Of a DNA stretch of 64,000 nt, positions 55,302 through 64,000 are shown piece by piece. The notes below the pieces were generated by a model, which ran no database searches, was not told the DNA's origin, and was given only the letters and a program-made list of their open reading frames with translations. This DNA is from Magnaporthiopsis rhizophila (Eukaryota; Ascomycota; Sordariomycetes; Magnaporthales; Magnaporthaceae): positions 310,001-374,000 of the forward strand of contig PYSS01000022.1 in NCBI GenBank assembly GCA_003049465.1, read 5' to 3'. The position numbers and the translations under genes were made by a program. Numbering within the stretch: the stretch's first letter is position 1; every line of letters starts with the position of its first letter.

Positions 55302-55621
55302 TGGTGTCCGTAGCACTGTTAATTATACGGCACTAGGCTGTCTTGCTGGAGTTGCCGGAAGACAAGCCAGCCAACTAGGATCATGCCTCTACCAAGCTGG
55401 TCCCTCCCAGCCACTCTTGAAGATATGCCGGCCAGGTCGAGGAATTCCACCCTTTGTCGGTGGATGCGGGAGAACCCGGCAGTAAGCCCATGTACATGGG
55501 CCAGCTTGACCGAATTCTCTTGCAAGCGCGAACGAAAGCCAGCACCCGTTGAAAACAGAGCTCCGCATGGACCCCAGCACCCCGTGGTCTCCCTCTCTCA
55601 GCCCCCCCGATAGGCGCACTA

Positions 55622-56254
55622 TCAAGCCGAGCAAACCTGCATGTACGTAGTGCCAGCCGGGGACCGCGTCCCATTGTCGCACAGCCTGATCCACTTGCAC
55701 ACAGGCTTGTAGTCCTTGCCGTAGTATTCCTCGCAGAGCCCCCTGATGAAGATTTTCTCCATGTCCACGGAGGGGCGGTGAGTGGGCGGCACTGGAGGGG
55801 GGAGTTAGAGGAATGGCTACCAAGAAAACGACTCCCAAAAAAAAAAAAAAAAAGAAGGAGAGGGCAGGGAGCAAAAAAAGAGAGAGACAAGGGAAAACAT
55901 ACCCAGCCCAGCTCCGTACCGTTGGGGCCGTCAGTAACCCCGTTGACCGCCCAGCAGACGCCCGCGGTTGTGAGCTCTCCAGTCTCCTGGTTCTGGCACG
56001 AGCAGGCCTGTCTCTCGAAAAGGAACTTTTCCTCGCTGTGGTGGGTGGTGGGTTTTAACCGTGACCAAGGTGTTTTATTAGCTTTCTTTTTTGTTTTCAT
56101 TTCGTTTCCTTTGCAGCCAGCTAACCAGAGCCCTGGCGCTAGGCGGGGGACAGGGACGGAAGTGGTCTTACCCGTCGGCGCGGGCTCCAAGAGTCTCGAC
56201 GGCCGGGGCGGCCAGAGCGAGGGGCAGTGCTAGGAGAACGATGAGGAACTTCAT
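55622..56254 (-). CDS. Small cysteine-rich secreted protein
   Basis: Exon 1 (56254-56172) encodes a clear signal peptide, MKFLIVLLALPLALAAPA. Exon 2 (56035-55903) contains ERQACSCQNQETGEL and GVCWAVNGVTDG. The last exon contains IRGLCEEYYGKDYKPVC and RLCDNGTRSP, ending TYMQVCSA at 55622. The join to exon 3 is uncertain: the obvious CAG acceptor (about 55796) gives the wrong frame, so either an acceptor at about 55764 or an alternative donor (GTACGG) is used. Six or more cysteines in roughly 110 residues suggest a disulfide-stabilised extracellular protein of the hypothetical effector-like kind. An A18 run lies in the second intron. Confidence 0.7.
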
Positions 56255-58061
56255 GGTTGGCAGGTCGGGAGATCTGCAAGGTTTGTACTGTCTGGTTCGG
56301 TTGCGCCCCAAACTGCCTGACCGGTAATGAAGGAAAATACCCAGATGGAAGGAGGATACGCTTGACGTTTTTATGCCCGGGATTCAGAGCCCCGCCTATC
56401 ATACGATATCGCGAGTTCTTACTCGCCTCTATCCCATCCACACGGACAGCTTCGCTATTTCGACGGCCATTTTTTTCATTATCATTCGGCGCCGGCCGCA
56501 CCGGAAAACCGCGGAGCATGTGCATCTCCCCCGAATTAGGTAGGTATACGTGACCTACCAGCGACGGCCTCGGCCCAATGGTATATCCACCTAGCTTTTC
56601 TGCCGGTTTTATCCTTCCGAGGAGGGTAACAGGGCAGAAGGCGGGGCTGTTACGTGACTGTTGTTGTTGTTGGACGGCGATGCAACACCATTGGGAATAC
56701 ACAAACGGGTGCCCAAGCGCCGTCATGTCCAAAGAGTCCATGTACGGAAACCGGGCTGGCTCCTTTCCTGAACTGGACGGGCGGCCCCGCAAAACCGCCC
56801 TGGTGAATACCATCCGCCTAAGTAGCCGGTACCAACCGCGGATATATACCCCTTCCACCCGCCCCACTCGGGCGGCCGCATCCGAAGACCACCTAGTGTG
56901 CGAGGTCCGGGGCGCGCGCCGAGAACCGGCCGGAGCAGCGGCCTGCTTGAGGTGGGCCGGGCGCAGGTGATCTCGCATTCTCCGGATCCTGGTCGCAGAG
57001 TTGCCGTCGGCGTCCTCGGTGACGAAGCGTAGAGGGCGACAAGAGTGCGTGCCCTAAACGCGGCGGCCTCATTAGGCCTAAAAAAAGCGCGCGTTTCTTT
57101 GCCTCGGCTTTTGGGCTCCGTCTTGGGCAGAGGCCAGGCAAATTGTGGGATTTTAGGACGGACAACTTATAAAGTCGTGGATGTGCCGGCACGACCTGGT
57201 GGCGCGGTCGCTAAAGATCCGACAATGGATTAGGCGGGACACGTTTGGGGCGCGCTGCTTCCATCTTTATATCGACGCGGTGGCAGCGATCTTGATGGTT
57301 CGCCATCCCCTGTGGCTGTTTGGCGTGTGGCGCGTGATTCTCCCGGTTGGTATTCTCGGGAGCTCGCCTTTATGAAAAGCGACGGTAACTAAGGCAGCAG
57401 AAAAGAGCCGTGCACGCAAGCCCTGACGACGAGGATCCGCTGGGGTTTTCGCAAGTTTTCTGCGTGCGAGAAGCTCGGGAATGGGCACCCCTCCGAGATG
57501 ACGGCGATAGCGATAGTCTCGAAAACCTGTTGGACGGATTGGGGCAAGATATCGCCGACGTTTTCGGTTCCGTTCGGGCCCCGGGACGTTTCGGACTCCG
57601 GGCGCCTCGGCACTTGCCCAATGTCAGAAAGTGTGTACCTGGAGCCCATATAAAAGCGCTGGAAGAGGAAGGTCAGAACGATTGCTGCGGCTTAACGTCG
57701 GCAAGATCCTGAAGGAATGCAGGGATTGTGTTACTTGCCTCGACAATACGTGTGGTCATGGCTCCGGCTTCCGGTGTTGAATTCTTTCCCGTCGGCTCAC
57801 GGTGGTGCCAGAGCTGTGGTATCTTGTGTGCTTGTGACGATAGCTGGAGGATCGAGCTGCCACTGCACGTAAGCACTCAATTTCGGTCAAGGCAAGCTAT
57901 GATCTCAGTGCCAAGATTTATACAGACATCGGAGGCTATAAAATCCAGATCTCGCTATTTATTTGCCTGTGAGTGGTGGTTATGATGTCTCAATGCTTCT
58001 AGATGTAAATACCGGGTCCGTCCAAGTGTCGCATGCAATATCTAGGTGCTGGCCAGGAACA
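56255..58061. other. Divergent intergenic region
   Basis: About 1.8 kb between divergent starts. A plus-strand frame (57410-57712) and its antisense are both open but unrecognised. TATA-like box listed separately. Confidence 0.5.
57649..57656 (+). promoter_or_regulatory. TATA-like box upstream of esterase gene
   Basis: TATAAAAG is 406 nt before the ATG at 58062; another TATAAAAT lies at about 57936-57945. Either could serve the esterase gene. Confidence 0.3.
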
Positions 58062-59291
58062 ATGCCGTCCCTCTGCCTTCCCTCGCCTGTCCGGCTCGTC
58101 ATCACAGCCCTCACCCTCCAGACGGCCGCTACCGCCTCCCTGCAGCCACTAATCCCACCAACGGGCCCCTTCAACGTCGGCATCAGCAAGCACGCCATCC
58201 CGTTCGTCAACCCGGACGACCCCTTCGCGCCCGGAAATGTCACCACCTCGTACCTCGCCACCGTCTTCTACCCGACCCTCGACGAGCCGCCCTGTCCGGC
58301 CACACCCTACCTGCACCCGGAGATCGTGCGCATTTACGGCACCCACTACGGCCTGCCGCTCTCCAAGCTGCGCGCCCTGACCGCGCCGGTCCGCTGGGGC
58401 GCGAACCCCGCGCCCGCCGACAAGATAGCGACGTTGACGGGGCGGAACTACTCGACCCTGATCTGGGGCGCAGGCGGCACGGGCTCGCCGCCCGAGGCCA
58501 ACACGATGCTGCTGTCGGACCTCGCGTCGCGCGGCTACGCCGTCGTCGGCATCGAGCACCCGTACGAGCAGCCCTTTGTCTGGTACCCCAACCCCGACCC
58601 AAACATCCCCGGCGGCGGCGGGCCCCTGGATCCGGGGCCGGGGATCATCGGAACCCCAACCGACATACAGCTCACGGAGCCGCTGCTCCGACAGCTATAT
58701 GCCGTACGGCTGCGCGAGATGCTGCACGTCACCGAGGTCTGGTGGCCGGCGATCGTGGCCGAGAAAAGGTGGCCGTTCGCGACGTCCGGGATGGGCGTCA
58801 TGGGCCACTCGTTTGGCGGGTCGCTCGCGCTCGACGTGGCGGCCAAGACGCCGGCAAACCTGACGGCCGCGGCCGTCAACCTCGACGGGCTCATCTGGAG
58901 CCCGGACCAGGACGCGGGAAAGCCGCAGATGCTGTTCGGGTCGTATCTGCACGTCCCCGACCCGGAGACCATCGACGCGACGTGGGGCGAGTACTCGAGA
59001 CTGCAGACGAAGTGGTGGCGCTGGACGCTGGTCGAGGACTATGGACACCTGGACTGCTCGGACGCGGCGTTGTGGAAGGAGCTCGGGCCCCACAACATGT
59101 CCAACTTCTCGGTCGCCGGCATACCGGGCGACAGTGCAGTCGAGATCACCAGAGGGCTGGTGAGTGCCTTTTTCGACCGGTTCGTGCGGGGTATTCCGGA
59201 CGAGAAGGGGGTGTTGGACAGCCCGGGAAAGGTTTACAAGGAGGTGCAGTTGATCGCTGGTGACGATGGGAGCAACAGCACGACGGCTTGA
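58062..59291 (+). CDS. PAF-acetylhydrolase-like secreted esterase
   Basis: A 409-residue alpha/beta-hydrolase related to platelet-activating-factor acetylhydrolase isoform II. I chose the ATG at 58062 because it starts a hydrophobic signal segment (PVRLVITALTLQTAATA); the frame is open upstream but not coding-like. Catalytic features: the nucleophile elbow MGHSFGGS, an Asp in AAVNLDGLIW, and a His in EDYGHLDCSD. SRGYAVVGIEHPYEQPF precedes the oxyanion region. The family hydrolyses short or oxidised acyl esters; fungal members are secreted and little studied. The stop is about 190 nt from the convergent gamma-glutamyltranspeptidase stop. Confidence 0.88.
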   Translation: MPSLCLPSPVRLVITALTLQTAATASLQPLIPPTGPFNVGISKHAIPFVNPDDPFAPGNVTTSYLATVFYPTLDEPPCPATPYLHPEIVRIYGTHYGLPLSKLRALTAPVRWGANPAPADKIATLTGRNYSTLIWGAGGTGSPPEANTMLLSDLASRGYAVVGIEHPYEQPFVWYPNPDPNIPGGGGPLDPGPGIIGTPTDIQLTEPLLRQLYAVRLREMLHVTEVWWPAIVAEKRWPFATSGMGVMGHSFGGSLALDVAAKTPANLTAAAVNLDGLIWSPDQDAGKPQMLFGSYLHVPDPETIDATWGEYSRLQTKWWRWTLVEDYGHLDCSDAALWKELGPHNMSNFSVAGIPGDSAVEITRGLVSAFFDRFVRGIPDEKGVLDSPGKVYKEVQLIAGDDGSNSTTA

Positions 59292-59479
59292 AGGCAGCGG
59301 CCAAAAAAAATCGTCAATTGTTTCTCCATACCACCTTTTTACGCCTAGCTACCAAAACTTCCAAATCCCTACACCGTATATACCGATTTCCAAATCCCAA
59401 CACCGTTTGTTTGTGCGTAGCAAGAACGCCTACATGAACAACCTGTCGAACGAGCGCAAAAAGACGAACGCAAAAAAAG

Positions 59480-61281
59480 TTAGACAGCATAGCCGCCCGA
59501 GCTGTACTGCCTCGGCTCGCCCGCAGCCTCAAAGGTCCCATTGGGTAGCAGCCTGACGGCCTGGGCGGCGCTCTGCACAGGCGCCACCCACGAGACGTTG
59601 TGGCCGAGGCCCTTGATGTAGGCCACGGTGGAGTTGTCGTACGCCCACTCAAACGTGGTGACGGCGGGGATGAGCTGGTCATGGAGGCGGGGCATGGCCA
59701 GGGCCTGGGCCACGTTCTTGCCGCGGTCGATGACGTTGATGACGTTCTGCACCGTCGCCGTGATGATGCGGCTCCCGCCGGCCGCGCCCACGACCAGGTA
59801 CGGCTGCATGCCGCCCTTCTTGCCCTTGACCTCGACGATGACGGGCGACATGGACGACAGCGGCCGCTTGCCGGGGCGGATGAAGTTGGCCGGGCTGGGC
59901 GCGTAGCCGAACGCGTTGGACCGCCCCGGCTGGCTGAAGTCGTCCATCTGGTTGTTCATGATGACGCCCGTCTCGGGCACCAGGACCCGGGACCCGAAGA
60001 TGAGGTTGATGGTCGACGTCAGCGACACGGCCATGCCGTGCGCGTCCATGGCGGCCATGTGCGACGTCCCCGGCGTCTTGAGCGACTCGAGCCGGTCCGG
60101 GTTGTAGTAGTCGACCCCGAACGCCTTGTCGGCCTGGATCTTCTTGCGCACCTCCGCTGCCGTCGCGGCCGACAGCATGCCGGCCTGGTACGCGTCCATG
60201 CCCGGGACGAAGGACGGGTCCCCCAGCTTCGCCCGCTGCGCGTAGGCGAAGCGGAAGGCCTCGTTCAGCTGGTGCGTCGACCGGTTGACGTTCTGCGGCG
60301 CGCCAAAGTCGGCGTAGCCGTTGAGGATGTTGAGCGTGCTGAGAGCGACGGGGCCGCCCGACGGCGCGCTGGTGCTGTGGATCTTGTAGCCGCGGTACTC
60401 GATCGCGGTGGGCTTGCGGATCGCGACCGTGTAGTTGGCCAGGTCGGCCAGCGTCATGGTCCCGTTGGCGGCCTGGATGGCGGCGATGGTGGCGTTGGCG
60501 ATGGCGCCCTTGTAGAAGGCGTCGGCGCCCCGAGCGGCGATGGCCTCGAGCGTCTTGGCGAGCCGCTTCCGGGTCATGGTCTCGCCGAGGCGGACGCGGC
60601 GGCCGGTCGGCGCGAAGTCCTGGGCCCAGTTGGGGTCCTTTGCAAAGATGTCGCCGACGTCATCCACGGTCTGGTTCATGAATTTGATCAGGTCGTTGCT
60701 GACTTTGAAGCCGTCGCGCGCCACCTTGATGACCGGGGCCACCACGTCGCGCCATGGGAGCCTGCCGTATTTCCTGTGGGCATATTCCAGCCCACGGAGC
60801 TCGCCGGGTACGGCACTAAGAACAGCCGAGTGCAGATGGTCAGCACAGAAAACCCAAAGCCAAGTAGGTATCCAGCGGCTTTTCTTTCTTACCAGGCAAG
60901 GCCGCCGCGCTCACTGGCGGAGGGATTATTCTTGAACATGTCCTCGGACGCCGCGGCAGGCGCAGCGTCCCGAAAGTCGATAAACTCGTGAGTCCCGTTG
61001 GGCGATCGCACCAGCATGAAGCCGCCGCCGCCGATGCCGCTGTGGTACATGCCGATGGTGCCGACGCAAAGGACGGTGCCGACCATGGCGTCGACCGCAG
61101 TGCCCCCGCGCTTGAGGAGGCGAGTCCCCATGCGCGAGCAAACGTCCACCTCGCTCGCCACCGCGCCTATTCGCGGCCCAGCGCGTGGGACCGAAGCCGC
61201 GAGCACGCTGCTGCTGGCGAGAGCTAGCGTCAGGAGACGGCGGGGGGCGGCGCCGCTGTGAGATGGGCTGGAGGAATACAT
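59480..61281 (-). CDS. Gamma-glutamyltranspeptidase
   Basis: A 574-residue secreted gamma-glutamyltransferase (glutathione hydrolase) in two exons (61281-60893 and 60815-59480). The signal segment lies at about 14-30. EVDVCSRMGTRLLKRGGTAV, DAMVGTVLCVGTIGMYHSGI and GGGGFMLVRS, then FIDFRDAAPAAA, are diagnostic of the large subunit. Autocleavage is expected before the catalytic Thr of GTSHMAAMDAHGMAVSLTST. SSMSPVIVEVKG and VVGAAGGSRIITATVQNVIN form the gamma-glutamyl binding part of the small subunit. The protein degrades glutathione and gamma-glutamyl compounds outside the cell or in the vacuole. The nearby GSP-synthase-like gene at 9 kb is too distant to imply a link. Confidence 0.94.
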
Positions 61282-62584
61282 GGCTGAAGGTGAGTGTCGT
61301 GGAGGTCGTGCAGTGGGCTGATTACTTGGGCGTGCTGCTAATACAGACAAAAAAAAAAGAGAGGAAAGCTGCTAACACAGAAAAGAGAGGAAAAGCACGA
61401 TGCTTGGAACGTGTTGCCGACACAAAGAAAAGAGAGGAAAGCCCGGCTGCTTGGCCTGGTTCACAACCAAACCTGCTCGCCGTCTTCCCCCCAGTCCCTT
61501 TTATAAAGTCCTGGGCGATAGGCCGTGGGATACGGCGGCACCGGGCAAGCCGGCCATCCTCCTTCCCACTCCTTTATGCGGTGTCAGCGCTCGCTTCGCC
61601 GCCCGACTCGGCTCCCGCATATCGGTGCAACGCTCCCCGCGAAGCAATGTGGGGGGATGGTAGCATCGTGCAGTCTTGGCAAAGATAGGCAGGCTCCCGA
61701 ATGCTCCCTGAAGCCACCCATGTTGGCGGCTAAGAAAAAAAGAGAGGAAAAAAAACGGTTGTGGGCAATCCTCATTTAAGACGGCCCCTTACCTTAATGT
61801 CCAACAGGAGCCCAGAAGACTTTCTGGGATTTCAATGCCCAGTACTCTGTTAAAATTCCTGGTTGGCACCGGCGAGTGCTATGGAGAGCCAAGAACGCTG
61901 TAGAAACTTGACGGGTTTCTTCATTGTGCTCGATGAATTGATGTCTTTGGTCAGACTTTCAGGACGCCGTTGGCGGCCCTGAAAACTCCAACGTTCTCCC
62001 CTAACTCAACCCCAGAGCCCCGTGTATGAACGTTGGATCCAGGCGAACTCAAGATCTTGAGATTGTAAGGGAAAAAGCTTATTCCGATATGGCACGTGTA
62101 TGGGAAGTGAGTGTTCGGATGAAAAGCTGGAGATGCAACATGTATGATCCTGGAAGGGTGTACCGCTTTGACTCGAAAGGAGAAATGGTCTAACTGCTTT
62201 GGGAAGGCCTGGAAACGATCCTGCCGGTGACAGCTCCGGTGCCTCCCCGTTGACCCACGACCTGGGTCCCGGCCGAATTCGCCATGCCAAAGCGGGATTT
62301 CGCCATGTCTCCTCGGTACATAGCAACAAGTGTCGGGCAAGGGATGCAAAAAAGTCAATTCGCTCCACCCCTGGATAATCTGGCCACCTAATGTATCAAC
62401 TCGGGTTCTTTGCCATTGGGTTGAACAGGAACAAGCTCGTGGGCCACCAGGGGTTTCTTCCATTTTTAGGCGCAATATTGGTGTTGAGCCACTCCCAAAG
62501 CAGCCAGACCATTTATTTACCTCAAACTTCGAGTCAATAACGGAAAACGCCAAAGGCATAACACCGCATAGCCACAGCCTACCC
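61282..62584. other. Intergenic region
   Basis: About 1.3 kb between two minus-strand genes. AAAGAGAGGAAA motifs recur at about 61352, 61382, 61427 and 61738. No gene seen; a 202-codon minus-strand frame (61951-62559) lacks features. Confidence 0.5.
61498..61505 (-). promoter_or_regulatory. TATA box upstream of gamma-glutamyltranspeptidase
   Basis: TATAAAAG on the minus strand, about 217 nt before the start codon at 61281. Good sequence and position for a core promoter. Confidence 0.45.
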
Positions 62585-64000
62585 TCAATCCCTTTTCGCC
62601 TCTGTGCTGACCTGCCTGGTCACCGCGTCGGACCCGGCCGGGTCGCGACGAGGACTGCGGCTGCTCCGCGAAAATGGCACGCCCTCGCGCGGCGTGTGTG
62701 GCCCGTCAAAGCCGCCCAAAGGGTCGTCATCGACGTCGTGCAGATACTTGTAGTCGAGGCCCCTGATCTCGTCGTCCTCGGCCGCGCGGATGTGCAGGCC
62801 GGGAATCTTGTTAATGATGAAGAGAAGCAGGCAGCTCACGGCAAACGCCCATGACGCGCACGCGGTGGCCGCCGCCAGCTGCACGCCGACCTGGCGCCAG
62901 TTGTGCTCCCACCACCCGCCCGCGTACGAGCCGCCGCTGACGCCGTCGAGGGCCGGGACGAACCTGGCCGCGAATAACCCCGTCAGGATGTCGCCCACGA
63001 AGCCGCCCACGCCGTGGATGGCAAAGATGTCGAGCCCCTCGTCGACGGACAGCAGGTACTTGTACTTGTTGGTGTAGAAGCAGCACACCGACGTCAGCGC
63101 CCCGACCGGCGCCGCCACGTACACGGGCACGTAGCCCGCGGCGGGCGTGATGCCGACGAGCCCGCTGATGATGCCAGAGCAGAATCCCACGATGGAGAAC
63201 TTGCGGCTGTGCAGGTACTCGAGCGCCGACCAGCCCAGCCCGCCGCCGCAGGCCGCCAGGTTGGTGTTGACGACGGCGTAGATGCTGCGCAGCGACAGGT
63301 TTGCCGTCGACGCGCCGTTGAAGGCGAACCACCCGAGCCAGATGAAGACGGTGCCGAGCCCGACCAGGAACGGGTTGTGCGGCTTGAAGTGGATCGCCGC
63401 CCGCTTGCGCGTCACCGCCGTGTTATCGGTCAGCCGCGGCCCCAGCATCATGGACCAGGCCAATGCGCTGAACCCGGACGCGATGTGCACCGGTCCCGAG
63501 CCGGCAAAGTCGTAAACGCCGAACCGGTACAGCCAGCCTTTGGGGTTCCATTCCCAGAAAGCCAGACTGCGACGGGCATTGTGATCAGCAACACTTTTTT
63601 TTGTTTCTTTCCGGAGAGACGGAACGGAGCAGCAACGGCCAACTCACATGTAATACACAAACGTGGTCCAGCAGAGCAGAAACACCATGCTCGGGAACAG
63701 CCGCCCGCGCTCGAGCATAGCGCCCGCCAGGATCATGGCGGTCACGGTGACGAAGGTGAAGCCGAAGCAGGCGTAGAGTATGTCGGGGATGTCCGGGTTC
63801 GCGAGCGAGGGTGAGGCCAGGACGTTGTGCAGGCCGGCGAGCGAGAGGTTGCCGATGAAGGGGCCGTCGGCACGCGACTGGTAGAGCGAGTAGCCGTAGA
63901 TCCAAAACTGGATGCCACAGGCCGAGGCGCAAAACAGCGACTGGAATACCATGGTCAGGGCGGCCTTGCGGCGGTGCATGCCGGCGTATAGGAAGCCGAT
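62585..64000 (-). CDS. Ammonium transporter (AMT/MEP family), 5' end outside window
   Basis: Ammonium channel of the Amt/Mep/Rh family; two exons are visible (64000-63648 and 63566-62585; intron 81 nt). The window cuts the gene after its first segment. IGFLYAGMHRRKAALTMVFQ, LFPSMVFLLCWTTFVYYI, YDFAGSGPVHIASGFSALAW (with the conserved DFAGS-x-PVH pore element), HNPFLVGLGTVFIWLGWFAF and FAIHGVGGFVGDILTG are family hallmarks, with the pore His residues present. The cytosolic tail is long and Arg/Ser-rich and ends at 62585. It takes up ammonium and may act in nitrogen sensing in MEP2-type members; which subtype this is cannot be told without the N-terminus. Confidence 0.93.

Noticed and set aside
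53946..55316. 456-codon minus-strand frame
   Set aside because: It is the antisense shadow of the aldehyde dehydrogenase, whose motifs are unambiguous on the plus strand.
57410..57712. 100-codon plus-strand frame upstream of the esterase
   Set aside because: The antisense frame is equally protein-like and neither shows a domain, so no gene could be supported.
59600..60991. 463-codon plus-strand frame
   Set aside because: Antisense shadow of the gamma-glutamyltranspeptidase gene.

Overview
The window is nuclear DNA of a filamentous ascomycete (Pezizomycotina), most likely a Sordariomycete. The evidence is GC-rich codon choice with C/G third positions, GT-AG introns of about 50-140 nt with CTAAC/CTGAC-type branch sites, 0.5-2 kb intergenic spaces, and typical families of such fungi: a HET-domain protein, a Zn2Cys6 regulator, GH18/GH30 glycosidases, LysM, DUF1996, tannase, an allantoate-type MFS permease and many small secreted proteins. 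No rRNA, tRNA, CRISPR or intact transposon was recognised. Exon borders below were worked out by hand from splice consensus and phase; they are not transcript-supported.

Layout. 1-12.4 kb: a secreted protein made of two cysteine modules (1479), a GT25-type glycosyltransferase (3533), an MFS anion permease converging on an ATP-grasp glutathionylspermidine-synthase-like enzyme (6989/8820), and a small secreted protein (11939). 13-24.5 kb: a BTB/POZ protein with an apparent frameshift, a fragment of a membrane-protein tail, a three-exon HET protein whose second intron carries a poly-T tract and an N gap, an O-methyltransferase, a DUF1996 secreted protein with a probable C-terminal frameshift, and an unrecognised protein with an N-myristoylation motif. 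24.8-33 kb: a GH30 beta-1,6-glucanase-like enzyme, an asaB/CmcJ-like oxygenase, and a 710-residue disordered protein built of about 50-residue LTYKP repeats followed by 13-residue repeats; downstream of it lie weaker spliced-gene candidates and a heptapeptide repeat.

34-44.6 kb is unusually rich in decayed genes: a SNF2 helicase remnant, an alcohol-oxidase (GMC) pseudogene with a large internal deletion, and a divergent pair of pseudogenes, a class V (GH18) chitinase with a killer-toxin-like C-terminal half and a LysM protein, whose 5' ends and shared promoter appear deleted. A tannase/feruloyl esterase gene and one uncharacterised gene remain open among them.

45.6-55.3 kb looks like a compact metabolic neighbourhood: a short-chain dehydrogenase, a 3-isopropylmalate-dehydrogenase paralogue, a regulator with both C2H2 and Zn2Cys6 fingers, a cyclase/formamidase-like hydrolase and a succinate-semialdehyde-type aldehyde dehydrogenase. 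Co-regulation is an inference from gene order only. 55.6-64 kb: a small cysteine-rich secreted protein, a PAF-acetylhydrolase-like esterase, a gamma-glutamyltranspeptidase and the 3' part of an ammonium transporter that runs off the window.
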